NCBI GenBank assembly: GCA_002104985.1
Contig: MCGO01000030.1
Location: 124,001-188,000, forward strand
From: Rhizoclosmatium globosum
Taxonomy: Eukaryota > Chytridiomycota > Chytridiomycetes > Chytridiales > Chytriomycetaceae
DNA length: 64,000 nucleotides
Direction: 5' to 3'
Shown: positions 42,438-54,619 of the stretch, in pieces
Layout of the letters: each line of letters begins with the position of its first letter
Position numbering within the stretch: the first letter of the stretch is position 1
Translations under genes and position numbers: made by a program
The notes under the pieces: generated by a model
The model's database searches: none
The model's input: the letters and a program-made list of their open reading frames with translations, nothing else
What the model was told of the DNA's origin: nothing

Positions 42438-45400
42438 ATGGAAGCCGCCGATGCACCCACCACAGAAGCAGCACCGGCACTAAGCGAGTCCGAATCGCGG
42501 CTTCTTCTCGCACTCGCCGAATCCGAGGTTTCCACATCGCCGCAATTAGTCAACGACGCCCTGGTTCTCGGACGTTGAAGACCTTGAACACGAATCAAAA
42601 GCGGCGCTTCCACCGCCTCCTTCGAACCTTCGAACCCTTCGACTCCGTCTTCGTCGCTGTTGACACCGTTCAAGGCCGCGCCAATTGTTGCTGCGACTCA
42701 ACTTTCCGTCTTTTCAACGTCGCCGCCAAAGAACACATCACTTTTAAACTTGGATAAAAGCGGTAGTGTTGGTGGTGCGAAGAAGGGCGATGGCGTGGAA
42801 TTGGAATTGGACAAGGACAAGGACGGATTGGAAGTGGAAGTGGAAGTGGTCTCGGTGCTGCCCTCTAGTCTGCCTTCCTCTTTCTACAAGTCTGCAATCG
42901 ATGTGGAAGGTGGCTCTCTGCGCTCTGCTGATGCTGTGGCCATGTTGCGTGCCGATCGCATTCTGTCTTCATCGCTGCCTCCTTCCTCTTCTCTTACTTC
43001 CCTTCTTCAGCCAGCCAGTGAAAGATCTTCTACTACGTCTGCTACTGCTACTATTTCTGTTACTCCTGCCCCTGCTAATACGAAACGGAATAAGGATTTT
43101 CATGACTTGTTTCCTGATATTCCTGAGGAGGAACTTCTCTTGGAAGGTATGTGACTTATTCGTGTGAGCCTATGGCCGAGCGAGGAACGAGTGAAGCGAT
43201 GAAATCCGTCGCGGAGTTGCTTGGGAAGATTCCATACATTGCAAGTGAACTCACAATCCTCCATAGACTGGTCTTGTGCGTGGCAACGCGAAGTTTTGAT
43301 TCAAGGACGAATGTACTTGACAGACCACCATATTTGTTTCAATGCAAATATATTTGGATGGACGCATTCCCTTGTTCTGGACCTTGATGACATTGTATCT
43401 GTCGAGAAAAAGAGTATCGCTGGATTCATTCCAAATTCTATTGAAGTTTCTAGTATGCTGGGTCAGAAGGTGAGTTTTTGTATCCTTGAATGACACCAAC
43501 TCTTAAACAACGCTGCAGTACTACTTTGCAAGCTTTATTGCACGAGATGCGACTTTTGAATACATTACAAGGCAATGGGGAAACTCTTCTCGTGCAATTC
43601 GAATGAAGACTTTTAACCGTGAAAAACGGTTATTGATGGATGACCCTGAAACAACAGCTGCTACAGATTCCACCGACGAATCAGAGTATGTTGCACCCAT
43701 GTCTAAAAAATCAAGTCCTTCAAAACAAGCGGATTCTGGACTCGAAAGTAAACCCAGGAGCTCAATTGACGCAATTGGAATGTGGATCCGAGGAGGCTCG
43801 GTTTCTGGCCCACGACCCGAAAATTTATCACGTCCTGCAACACCAGACGGATTAAGTATCATAGATCGACGACTATCTGCACCTGCAATCACACAAATCA
43901 AAGGCCTTGCAGAACTCGCAACCACCAACAGTCCCACACTACACCCATCGTCACTCACAGCAACTACAACAACACCTCCAACAGCAAACTTAAGCCCAAC
44001 ACAAACTCCTTCCACTGTAACAACTACACCCCTCTCGGAAGACTCTCCAACAACAAGCATAACCTCCTCCACAAAAAACATCCACGTCGTCCACCAAAAA
44101 CACGTTGTCGTACTCCCACCCGCACAAGTCCTTCTAGAACCCACGTTGGGTGTACCAGCACCGACGGCACTGGCGGCTGTTCTTGCGAATGGGGCGAGTC
44201 CTGCTATGACGAGTCCACCTGATTCTCCAGGGTCTTCTATTATTGATCTCACACCGCATTTAGAGAGTCTTGAGCGACGGAAAGCTGGTGCTGGCGGTGG
44301 AGGGTTGGGGAGCCGCGATGTGTCGGTGAGGGATGAGGTTTTGAAGACGCCGACTCCTGCTGGGAAGGAGGAGCGAATAGAAGTGGGAGGTGTGAAGACG
44401 AATGGAGGTCGGGATACTGTGACACGAGGTGGGGAAGGAGTTGTTCAAGAAATTGTGATGCTTCAAGTTGGGAAGGAGAGTGATACGAGTAGTGAGGATG
44501 TTGTTACGGAAGAATCAAATACTTCCACTGAAACGGGGGTTTTCAGTTTGAGCCCTGAGCATCCTGTTATGGAAGTACAGATTGCTACACCTGAGGGATT
44601 AATTGCACCAAAGCCAACGCTATTGACAAAAACCGATTCTGAAAAGCAGCTGGATTCTGTTTTGGAACATGTCGAAGCGAACAATAATATGGATGAAGAT
44701 GGGATTGATGCTGTTGTTTGGATTGGTGCTGTGCGGACGAATAGGGCTACTCAAGAGTTGGCGAGAAGCGTGACTTCAAGTCCTGAAATGAATCCTGGAG
44801 TTCTTGAGAGTCCGGTTCAATCTGGTGATGGATTAGTGGATTTGGGGGTACCGCCTTTGCCGCCTGGCACACCAACTGCAAAAGACAAGAAGTTGAAGAC
44901 TGCAGTTGGATCGCCAATTGGTACAAATCACTTACCTCCATTACCTGGCTCGCCTTCACTTCTGTTAAATTGTCATCGGATTCTTTGGAGCATCGGGCAA
45001 TGAAACGGCCTGGATCTCCCCTCAAGTCTTCTGAGACAATCCATGATGACGATGTGCCTCCCGAAGACACATTTTCAGAGGACGCTTTACCTGAAGAGCA
45101 AGCTTCAAGCTCACCGTCACCCTCAAGAAAAGGTCCAACAACATGCCCCTGTGCCGAAAAGCAGGCCAAACTGACTCCAATCTTAACCGCAACATACCCA
45201 AACACTACGCTCGAAGCAGTCTGGACAGCATTATATTCAACCCCAAACTTTACAGCCAAGTTTGTCAAGGAACGACGCGGAGTCACAAGCGGCCATCAAT
45301 CCTCTGAATGGCGAGACTCTGCCGGCACAACCGCGTTTCCATCCTTCACTCCAGACGCAGTACCAGATCCAAACTGGTACACCCCAAAACCAAACGAATA

Positions 45401-46400
45401 CCCATTCCCAGACGTAACACAAGGCCTTGAACGACGTGGTGAAAACGTGACACCGCTAACTAACCCCATGGGCCCGAAAAGCACACGTTGCTTTGTATGT
45501 GAAGTCGTTGACGTTTATCGGCCCGACGAGTGTCTATGTATCTGGCAGAGTACTGTTACACCAGACGTTCCAAGTGGAACTTCTTTCTTCACGCGAGTAC
45601 GGATCTGTTGGACGCGGTGTGGCGTTGATGGAGACGGTGTAAGGGTTGAAGTTGGGTGTGAAGCTGAGTTTGTAAAGTCGAGTTGGATTCAAGGTTTGTG
45701 TTGTTTTAAGTTGTTTTCGGTGTGTGGTATTTTATTCCAATACTTAATTTTCTTTGTGTATTGCTTAGGTATCATTCAGGCTGCGGTGATTGATGGAATG
45801 AAGACTTATTACAAGGACTTTGATGAGGTTGTGAGGAACACATTGAAGGAAGCAACTGCAGCAGCGAAATTGAAACCTAAGCGCGTTGAGGCGGAAAAGA
45901 CGCGGGTGACTGAGTCGTCTGCCAAGAATTCGCTTGATATTCTCACGAAACCACTCGCACACCCTTTGGAAGATGAATTAGATATGTTGGATTTGCAAGT
46001 TCAAGAAAAGAGGAGGGCGGCGGTTGTGTCGTTGCTCACTTTGGAAGTTGTTCCGCGTGGATTTAGACAAAGGCATGATATTGTGTTACCTCCAAGGGGA
46101 AGTTCGTTGCGACTTAAGCAAGATACAGGACTACAAGAAGTGTGGAGGGTATTGGGGGATATTTGGAATATTCTAGCTGTAAATCCTCGAGCTTTGGCAG
46201 TTGCGTTTGCAGGGTTGGTGATGAGCCAAGTTCTCGTCGCTTTGCTTGTTTTTGCGCTTGTTGGAAAGAATGGACCGGGAGTTGACCACGACACTCTGAA
46301 GCGATTGGTGGCGCAGGCTGTGAGTGAAGTTGTTGGTCAAGGAAGCAAGTTGGAGGTGCCAGGACCGATTTGTGAGGAAGGATTGGAAGATCATTTGTAA
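42438..46400 (+). CDS. GRAM-VASt sterol-transfer protein (Lam/Ysp2/Aster-like)
   Basis: Membrane-contact-site sterol transporter. GRAM domain: FHDLFPDIPEEELLLE, then across intron 43147-43266 DWSCAWQREVLIQGRMYLTD, CFNANIFGWTHSLVLDL, IPNSIEVSSMLGQKYYFASF (intron 43470-43519). A long Ser/Thr/Pro-rich linker follows, then the VASt domain (CPCAEKQAKLTPILTATYP, CFVCEVVDVYRPDECLCIW, KSSWIQGIIQAAVIDGMKTY; intron 45694-45768). A single hydrophobic segment near the C-terminus (VAFAGLVMSQVLVALLVFAL) would anchor it in the ER. One missing base near 44960 joins two long frames. The first 220 nt are uncertain: the ATG at 42438 opens 46 codons that stop before the main frame resumes. Confidence 0.85.
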
Positions 46401-46769
46401 ATACGATTATGCACAGTAACTAATAAATAAGAGCGAGAGAAGGATTGGCTAGCGTTTCGATCTGATTCTGTTTGGTTCCTTTCCCCATCTTGAAATTTTT
46501 CCACCAGGAACAACGACTGTGGTGAGTATAGTTGTGATCTACACCGAGTGAGTATACACTGGCGAAACAGCGGTGGAATAGAAAGCAGTTGAGTGCAGAC
46601 TATGGATGAGTGCGGACCGCGAGAGAAAGACAGGATCGCAGAGAGACGGGAACAAGGGCGAAGGATGACTCGGGTCCCTCAACCAGGGCCGCACACACAC
46701 ACACACACACTAACCACCCACCTTCGCACGCACGCACGCACAGACAAACAAACCAAGTGTTCCAAGTCG
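46401..46769. repeat. Intergenic region with CA and CGCA microsatellites
   Basis: 369 bp upstream of the zinc-finger gene. Holds a (CA)n tract at about 46692-46710 and a (CGCA)n tract at about 46726-46741. In-frame Met codons upstream of 46770 read through these repeats and are unlikely starts. Confidence 0.6.
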
Positions 46770-48487
46770 ATGGCATCCGTGTCGTCACCACCGCCGCCGC
46801 CGCTCTCGTTCCTTCTCAACTTGTCAACTGACTCCGCCACCGCTTCAAATCAAATCGAAATGCCCGCAAACAACGCTGACTTTGCCACGAAAGTATTCAG
46901 TCCGCGTGCTCGTTTGAACCCGCAAAAGACTGACAAACGCGATCCCTCCTTCGATTGGCTGCAGCCTTCAACGGCCCTGTCCCGCCCGCACCAGCTACTC
47001 TCACCAACAAACAGCAGCATCTCACTCGACAGCCTCGACTATCTCACTCCAGTTCCGCCTGTCACTCATCTGCCTTTCCTGCACGGAGAGGGAGCCGAAA
47101 ATTTGACAAACCCTCTTTCGAATGTTTGGACCTCTCCTTCGGTGAGAATAGACTTAGTTTGATTCTGTGGTTTACTAATACTATACCTATATCGTTTCCC
47201 AACTTGCAGCCAAACAACAAACCGCCCTTGAATCCTTCCTTGGGTGTTGACGTCACTCCAACACGTCCAACGCGATCAAAAGACGACGAACGAGGACCTG
47301 AATGGTTCACATCTTTTGCAGATTGGATTGATTGCCTCGAAGTTGATGGAGAAAAACGAGCACAGCAGTCAGCCACCTTCCCGTCAACCAATTTCAAATC
47401 ACCTCCTTATAGTTATGCGGGTGAGGCTGCCGAGCCAATGAATCATTTCCCTCTGAGTTCAAACTATGGAGTACAGGCTCCCTCGACTTTGTCCCAGACT
47501 TCGTCTTTCTTGCCATCGAACGAGGAGTTTGACTTTCTGTCGGATTCTGTAGGGTTCCTCAGTCTTTCGAGGAAACATAGCTTGGACGTCGATGCTGTCT
47601 TGTCGCCGCCTATTATGCATTCTACAAATGCGCCTGTTGTTCGTCAGTCGAATAGTAATTCCTCATTGACGAATGTCATGTCGCCTGTTGGTGGAGGTCG
47701 GTATTCAGAGTTTTCCTTGCAGTCTCCTGTCTCTGCTTCCTTTCTTGGACAGATGCACGTAATGGAAGCGGAATATATGAGCAGAATTCAGTTGTTGGTC
47801 TTGGTCCATCATCAGGTGCACCTACGTCAGAATATGATCCGATTCTGTTTGGTGCCACAGGCCCCTCCACTATGAGCCACCATGGGAAGTATCTGAAAAC
47901 TACGACGCAATTGGTCCACCAAAGACATCTCCGCCATTGTCATCTAAGGATCTCCTGGGTTTTCAGCTGCAGCACCACCCTTCACTCCAATCGCGTCTGC
48001 TGTTCCCACTTTAAACCAACCCCCACTCGTGCACCACTACTCTAGCATTGCTGCGAGACCAACTGCCCAGCACCACTCTCTGGTATTCGATCTAATGCCA
48101 ACTTGAATGTTGCCCACCTTCATTCACCAACCCTCCACCACACATCCCCAATGTATGGGCTTCCAATACCCCAACACCAGCACCCATCGCACACTCTAGC
48201 ATTCTATCCCCAGTCTCGCCACCCATCCACATGGCCCCATCAACATCTGTGACAGGATCTCGACACAACCCTCGTCCACCATTCACTGGCGCTGTACGTC
48301 CACCACTTCTCCAACAACAACATCGGGAATTATTCCAGCTGTTGTCATGAAGGGCATCAAGAGCAAAGACCCATTGAAACCGGGAGACTGGATATGTCCA
48401 AACCAGACATGTCGGTTCCACAACTTTGCGAGGAGGACGAGTTGTGTTGCTTGTGGGACTAGTGACCGAAGCGCGGGGAGATTTTGA
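46770..48487 (+). CDS. Disordered protein with C-terminal RanBP2-type zinc finger
   Basis: Mostly low-complexity (Pro, Ser, His, Asn) protein ending in one zinc finger: PGDWICPNQTCRFHNFARR then TSCVACG, the W-x-C...C-x-x-C pattern of RanBP2/ZRANB fingers that bind RNA or ubiquitin. Intron 47142-47209 joins two exons (NVWTSPS to PNNKPPLNP). After about 47765 the frame changes at least three times before the finger, which lies in the frame ending at 48487. Start taken at MASVSSPPPPP (46770). Function unknown; a post-transcriptional role is conceivable. Confidence 0.55.
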
Positions 48488-48958
48488 GGGGTGGTTTTCT
48501 GTGTTGGTGATGTGCTGTTGGGTTCAGTTGTTTCTTACTAGTTCCTACTTTCTTGTATTCTATAGTTTGTTTCATTTACTTTTCCAGGCCCAGTTTCGAC
48601 TTTTTTTTTTGGGATGGAGGAAGGCATTGGGTATTTTCGGGGCTATTATCATTTTTCAGTTTGGGGCTTTTCTTTTCTTATTGTTTTGGGTGAAGGAAGA
48701 GGGATTCAGTTGGACGCGTTTATGGCGTAGTCTTTTTTTTTGGATCTCCTACTTCCTTCTGCATTTGTTGTTTCTTTTGTATGAATATCGATTAGACATT
48801 TTGACTTGATATTCTTGCGATGTGTGTATCAGAAGTTTCTTCACAACCCCATCAACATGCAATCGCCAAATCAATCACCAAAACAATTGTCCAAGCCTTC
48901 ACAGGTATTTTCCTGAGAGAATACCGTATAGTATCACAAAAAGAAAGCCAGGGCCCAG
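48488..48958. other. T-rich 3' region
   Basis: Strongly T-rich plus strand. A hydrophobic-looking open frame here is a by-product of the T-rich composition and has no domain or start context. No gene seen. Confidence 0.5.
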
Positions 48959-49115
48959 ATGTCTGACTGTCTTGGACTCACTCCCCTGTTCGCGCTGTCG
49001 CCAGCACATACTCAACATCTCGTGCATCTACATCAAAGATCTGACCCATTTTCAACCGAGCTCTTCAAGCTGTAATCGCCCACGATCGTGCTGTGATCAC
49101 TCCGAGTCGGACTGA
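48959..49115 (+). pseudogene. Broken partial copy of the taspase 5' end
   Basis: About 155 nt matching the first ~150 nt of the taspase gene at 51039: ATGTCTGACTGTCTTGGACT here against the same region there, then shared segments encoding STSRAS and AAAGATC. Small deletions break the frame within 15 codons, and similarity fades by about 49110. No downstream catalytic part follows. Confidence 0.7.
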
Positions 49116-49275
49116 CACTATATAAAACCCAGAGTAACTATTGGATATATTGGGACTGGAACAGCAGGCGGCGTAATCGGATTTGGCGCAACAGAAAAGC
49201 CACACGAAAAAGTCAGCAAAGTCCATGCATTCTTTACTTTATTCAAAGAATATAATCAATTTACTGAAACTAGAA

Positions 49276-50963
49276 TTATTTCGGGCAAATGGCGTTCAAG
49301 TACATTTGAACAGAAGCTAGACCAAAGTCGCTATACCTTCCATGATGAGTATCTCCAACGATAAATCCACCAGCTCCCTTCAATCTATGAAGATGGATTC
49401 CATTTTGATCTAATATATGGAAGCCGTATTTTTTTGCAAGTTTTCGCGCAATGTTGTTAAGGTGTCGATTGGGAACATCCATCAGTCCAACTTGTGGGTG
49501 GGTTAACAGGATAAACTTGTGCTTTACAAGAGGTGCCAATTCCTGCAACGCTTTTTCGTACCACTTCCCATATTCTTCAATCTTCTGATTATCGCCCTTG
49601 AACCAAAGCAAATCATGAAGTCCCGAATTATACATGAGTGTATCCTGCTGCCTCCACTCCTTTTTCACCCAGGCTCCTGTCAAATTCTTCCAATCAGTTT
49701 TGTAACTGTACCCCATTGTATCCTCAAAGTGATGACAAAACTCAGGCTCAGTAATCCGGAACTTGGTCCACTGAACAAACAATTCATCCTGAAACGAAAC
49801 AGTCCAGGCCCATTCTCACACGCTTCAAGATTCGCAGACCACACATGACTCAACCATGACTGAGTTTTTGACCCTTCAGCTGCCGTTGACAAAGCCATCT
49901 CTCTCATATAACGGTCCGGACACCTTTCAGTACTTTTCGTACACGTCCACTTGTTCCCGTCAACCTTCCCCGTCATTTGGAACATGAGCCTTGTAACGCC
50001 TTCAAACACTGTAGAATCACCCAAAAAAGTCACGTTCCTGTCGCGCAGACACATGTTTGTCTCGTCATTTGAAAAGTAGTACAACTGGCAATGTTCAGGA
50101 AGGAAACGCCAACGGTGAGAGTGTTCTTTGTTGAGGTCTTCGTAGCCGGTATCGTTGCTGTTGAATTTCGAAGCGGGGAAGAGGCTTGATGCGAGAATGC
50201 GGCCACGTTGGAGGTACTCCATGTCGGATATTGCGCAGTAAGGAAGGTGAGCCAGGTGGTTCGAAAGGACCTTTTCGGCGGTATCGACAGAAGTCACCAG
50301 GATTTGGAACTGGCCAAGTCTGTGAAGTTCGGCGCTAAAGTGCATGTATCCTGTGTTCCAATTCCATGGCTTATCACCGAGGCTGTTATAAAACAGTGTC
50401 ACGGTGAACATCCCTGGGACAAACATCTTGAACTTGAACTACAATGACAGCCATGAGTTTACACTTCACTAACCAACACTCAAGCAACAAACCTCAAGAT
50501 CCCCATTCAGATAAGCGAGCGTTGGATACAAAAATTGGCGCTCCATCCATGCAACTTCATGCTCAACCATCAAGTAAAGACCTTGTCGAAGTCCAACATG
50601 AGATCCATCTGGACGCAACAACAACGAATACTCCTTTCCAGCCACAATATCTGATTTGTTTTTGATGTACACAATATTGTGTTCAAGAATGATCTGGGGA
50701 TATGAAGTGTACAGTTCGTTTGAGGCCTCCGTGTTGGTAGTTTTCTCAGCTGGAGCGGTTATAGATTCGTCAAAGACATCGTTGCTGATCGATTGGTTGC
50801 TGGAGGGGCGTCCAAGGAGATCAGAGAAGGAGGTGAAATTGGTGTAGCTGCTCAACGACACTCGATGAGCCTGTGGCAGGTTGTTCGTTGCAAACAAGAT
50901 CCACCCAATGGTAACAAGAATAACGGCTGGGATCAGAATCAACCTGTAGGTCTGAAGGGACAT
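49276..50963 (-). CDS. Type II membrane PC-esterase/SGNH-like protein
   Basis: N-terminal signal anchor (MSLQTYRLILIPAVILVTIGW) followed by a lumenal domain with SGNH/PC-esterase features: FLGDSTVFEGVTRLMF carries the block I Gly-Asp-Ser, and GDTHHGRYSDFG near the C-terminus carries the Asp...His pair. Such enzymes (TBL/CAS1/NXPE relatives) add or remove O-acetyl groups on glycans in the Golgi; activity here is inferred. Start at 50963. Intron 50492-50439. Near 49790 one missing C (TTC[C]AG) joins FRF to QDELFVQWTKF. Divergent from the taspase gene, 75 bp apart. Confidence 0.75.
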
Positions 50964-51038
50964 TGTGAAACGAGAAAAAAGTAAACAAAGGGCCTGACAC
51001 CTTTTCTCCCACAATGAACACAAAAAATTGAACCCAAA

Positions 51039-52223
51039 ATGCCTGATTGTCTCGGACTCACTCCTCTCATCGCAGTTCACTCTGGCGCCGGCACGTACTC
51101 GACATCTCGCGCATCCACAGCAAAGATCCACGCCGTTCTCAAACGAGCGCTTGAAGCTGGAATCGCCGCCTTGTCCAACCACAACACATCAACGGATTCA
51201 GTGATTGCTGCCATAACTGTCCTCGAAAACGATCCATGCACAAACAGCGGATTTGGAAGTAATCTGACGGCGATTGGAACGGTGGAATGCGATGCGGCTG
51301 TGATGCATGGTGGTGGGGCGGGCGCGTTTGGTGGGGTTGGTGCTGTTTCTGGAGTGAGGAACCCTGTGAAGGTTGCTGCGCGAGTGATGAATGCGCAGAT
51401 TGCGGAGGTGTTGTTGGAGTGGTTGGACGGGTGAGGCCGATGGTTGTTGTTGGGGATGGAGCAGTGAGGGGTTTGGCGGTGTTGATGAAGACAAGTGCCA
51501 TGACAGCGAATTAGTATCAGAAGAGGCTTTGGCGCGATGGAAACGCGTGTTAGAAATGTTGGAGAAGGAGCGAGATGGATTACTTGACGGTGAAGTGGAA
51601 ACAGGGGATGAGTTCGAGGATACTGTTGGAGCTGTTGCTGTGGATTGCTGTGGGAATATTGTGGCTGGAGTATCAAGTGGCGGTATATTGTTCAAGACTC
51701 CTGGTCGCGTTGGCGAGGCCGCGTTGTTTGGCTGTGGTGTTTGGGCACAGAACGTTGTAGATCAGAGACTACACATGCATAGACCAACGGCACTTGCGAA
51801 GCCAGAGGCACGCGGAATTCAAATTGGAGCAGGGTGTAGTTTGACGGGGACTGGGGAACAGATCATACGGACACTTTTGTCAAGAGAAGTTGCGATTACA
51901 TTACTCGAAACAAGTATCAACAGTCCCGAATCTCAAACTTCGATAGCAAAGGATATGTTGCAGGTGGAGAAAGAGATTGAACGCGTTATTGTCTCAAAGT
52001 TTCTGGATCACCCATACTAAGAGGCTTTGACGCTGATCGAAGGAACCTTGGAATTTTGTCTATTCGCATTGTAATCGAGCCTTCTGAATCAAGCAATGAA
52101 AAAGATTTCGTGAAACGGGAAGTTTGGTATGCACACACTACTGATTCAATGGAGTTGGATGGATGTCTGTTGGCGATGTGGAGGCCACAACAAAGATATC
52201 ACGTAAAGAGGGCACAAGAATAA
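51039..52223 (+). CDS. Taspase-1-like threonine aspartase (family T2)
   Basis: Ntn-hydrolase of the asparaginase-2/taspase family. Autoprocessing places the catalytic Thr at the start of TVGAVAVDCCGNI. SSGGILFKTPGRVGEAALFG is the taspase version of this region, and the C-terminus has VWYAHTTDSMELDGC. N-terminal half: LIAVHSGAGTYS, NSGFGSNLT. Two one-base shortfalls: near 51432 (between WLDG and VRPMVVVGDG) and near 52015 (the first frame stops at 52020, the family C-terminus continues to 52223). In animals taspase cleaves MLL and TFIIA; no such role is implied here. Confidence 0.85.
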
Positions 52224-52573
52224 GAAACGAAAATGGATGGAACCGATGAATATGGAACGAGTAGTTGTTTCTGGTGTTATAAAAGTTTAAGCCCTCCAAA
52301 TTCCTCCTTTTAAACCTACATTCTCATGTCTGATTAATTGTTGCCTACGCTACCACGATTTTGAGGGTAGGTGTACACAGTGACGCTGGAGGACCCTGGT
52401 GAAAGTGACAAATCGGACAAGGAGCCAAGCCACCGAAACCAGAAACGCGAGTCCTCTCTTCTTTTTGTACCTCATTCTGATTGATTCATTGATTCATTGA
52501 CAGCGCTGGAGGACAACCTCTGACCACTCACCGACCACCAACGCCACATCGAGTCATCGACACCGTCCCAAGA
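52224..52573. other. Intergenic region
   Basis: 350 bp between the taspase stop and the acidic-protein gene. TGATTGATTCATTGATTCATTGA near 52478-52500 is a short ATTGATTC-type tandem repeat. Nothing else seen. Confidence 0.5.
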
Positions 52574-53031
52574 ATGCTCGCGTGGCTCTTGTCAGGCAAA
52601 CCAGCGACCGCCGTGGCAAACAACGTCAGTCCAAGTTCAAGTTCAACCGACGACGATTCGTGGGAACTCGTGGCCGCAACGTACGCGTCAACAGCCGCAA
52701 AACCACCAACAACTCTCACAACAAACGACCAAATCGAACTCAGAAACAGAATCTTGGCACACAACAAATCACCCAACACACTCAGAAGAACAACGACAAC
52801 GACTGCGAAAGCAACAACGACAACGACGAGGACGAAGAGAAAGACGAAGAGGACGAGGACTTCACTGACGCGTTGAGAAGGAAGGCAGAACTGGATGCCG
52901 AGGCAAATCAACTGTTGACAGACTTGGCAAACTTGGACGAGGGGAGGCCACTTTCGAATCGCGTGTATTTGAGTAGAAAGGCGAGGAGAAGACTCAGGAA
53001 GGAAATGGAGGCGAAGAAGGTGGCAAAGTGA
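52574..53031 (+). CDS. Small acidic/basic low-complexity protein
   Basis: About 153 residues, not recognised. N-terminus MLAWLLSGKPATAV, then Ser/Thr-rich, then in the next frame a strongly acidic Asn/Asp/Glu stretch (52796-52860) followed by a basic helix (LSRKARRRLRKEMEAKK). One missing base near 52790 is needed to join them, because the first frame otherwise runs into a Thr/Arg-only shadow. The acidic block next to a basic helix resembles ribosome-biogenesis or chromatin-associated proteins, but this is only composition. Confidence 0.45.
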
Positions 53032-53209
53032 TTCGTAATGGTACTCAACTTGAAACATCCATTCTACACCAGTTCATTGAGTTCAAGTCGAAGAAAAGTA
53101 TTATTTGAGCCTCATGCATGCATTCATTTGCTCTATTTAATAAATAAATCATAATGGTCTGCCATAAGTTTGTATTTTAAGAAAATAAGTCTGTTTCATT
53201 CCATCCGAT

Positions 53210-54556
53210 ATGAAAGTCTGCAGGACGACAATCGCGAGCCTGCCATCCGAACTAGTTCAACAGATTGTACATAGTCTTCCAATCGACGGGCATTTGTTGG
53301 AAGTTGGGCTCATATCAAAGACCTTCGCTGCTACTGTCTTTCAAGACATTGCCTCTGCCCGTCAACATTTCAAACACCTCATGAAGAGCTCAGGAGAGTC
53401 TTGTTATGGGAGTTTCTGAATGCTCGAGGCATCAAGTACGTTGGGTATTTGAAGCTTCCAGTCAATTACAAGGCTGCTGTCTACGGCGAGATCTTGATGG
53501 CTGACGACTGGCCTTCGGTAGACTACATGGGCATTTACGACCAAAGTCTCAACTTGATGTGGTACGAGCGCTGGAAGGTTACAAAAGCAGGAGTGTCATT
53601 TGACATTATGTCCCGGCTTCTGCAAACCAAATACTTCAATGTACATTGCCAAGAAGAGCGAGCACTTCGGTGGGCTGCGAGGAAAGATGAATTGGATATC
53701 GTAAAGTTCTTGGTTGAAAAGTATGATGCTGACGTGACGGCTCAAGACAATTACGCTCTCCACACTGTTGCAACCGAGAAAGATTGCAGCATTCAAATGA
53801 TCGAATACCTGTTGTCCCACCCCAAAGTGGATCCGTCTGTAGGCGGCAGTGCGGTCTTGGCGCGGGTTATTCAACGCAACCTGGTCTCGATTGTGATACG
53901 GCTTCTATCAGATCCGCGCGTGGATCCTTCCACTCATGGTAATTTAGCTATACGCGTTGCAGTAGAATCTGGAAATATTGACATTGTAAAGCTCTTGCTG
54001 GCGGATCCGCGGGTGAACCCATCTGATCACGGGAATTACGCCTTCTTGAAAGCATGTGAAAATGGATTGCATGAAATCGCGTTGCTGCTGCTGAAAGATC
54101 ACGCGTGGATCCGTCGGCTCGAAGTAACGCTTCAATACGAAAAGCTGCACGTTGTGGGTTTGTGAAATTGTGGGCATGTTATTAGAAGACCCGCGTGTGG
54201 ATCCCTCAGCTTTCAATAACGCTGCTCTCAAAGATGCATGCGCGTTTGGGCGCATTGAAATCGTGAAAATGATTTTGGCGCATCCACATCCTGGAGTCAA
54301 TCCCGCAGCGGATTTGCAATCGCCTTTGAGGCTTGCTGCAGCTAATGGTCACTTGGATGTCGTAGAGTTGCTTTTGAGCTATCCTAATGTGAATCCATCC
54401 GTATTGGAAAACGAAGCATATAACAAAGCTTCCAATAATGGTCATTTTAAAGTCGCTGAGTTATTGGCTACGGACAAACGCGTGTATGCACAAATGATGG
54501 AATCGTGCGAGCTTTCTGACCTGGATGATGATTCATATTGTTCCCTTACTAAATAA
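53210..54556 (+). CDS. F-box/ankyrin-repeat protein 4
   Basis: Fourth paralogue. F-box: IASLPSELVQQIVHSLPID. Linker: LWEFLNARGIKYVGYLKLP, then YKAAVYGEILMADDWP and NLMWYERW. Ankyrin repeats follow (LLSDPRVDPSTHGNLAIR, LLLADPRVNPSDHGNYAF, LLEDPRVDPSAFNNAALK, LLLSYPNVNPSVLENEAY). Frame breaks near 53395, 54105 and 54165, each one missing base, within otherwise regular repeats. Ends at 54556. Confidence 0.8.
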
Positions 54557-54619
54557 ATCGACAGATAAATGTTCTCAATAACGTTACTACCAACAGTTTA
54601 TTCTTTTCTATTCCGTAAA

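Noticed and set aside
48426..48809. Open frame of 127 codons that looks like a polytopic membrane protein
   Set aside because: It lies in a very T-rich 3' region and overlaps the true zinc-finger frame. Phe/Leu-rich translation is what poly-pyrimidine DNA gives in any frame; no homology or start context.
49116..49275. Possible further exon after the broken taspase copy
   Set aside because: Translations show no taspase similarity, and part of the stretch is 3' of the PC-esterase gene.
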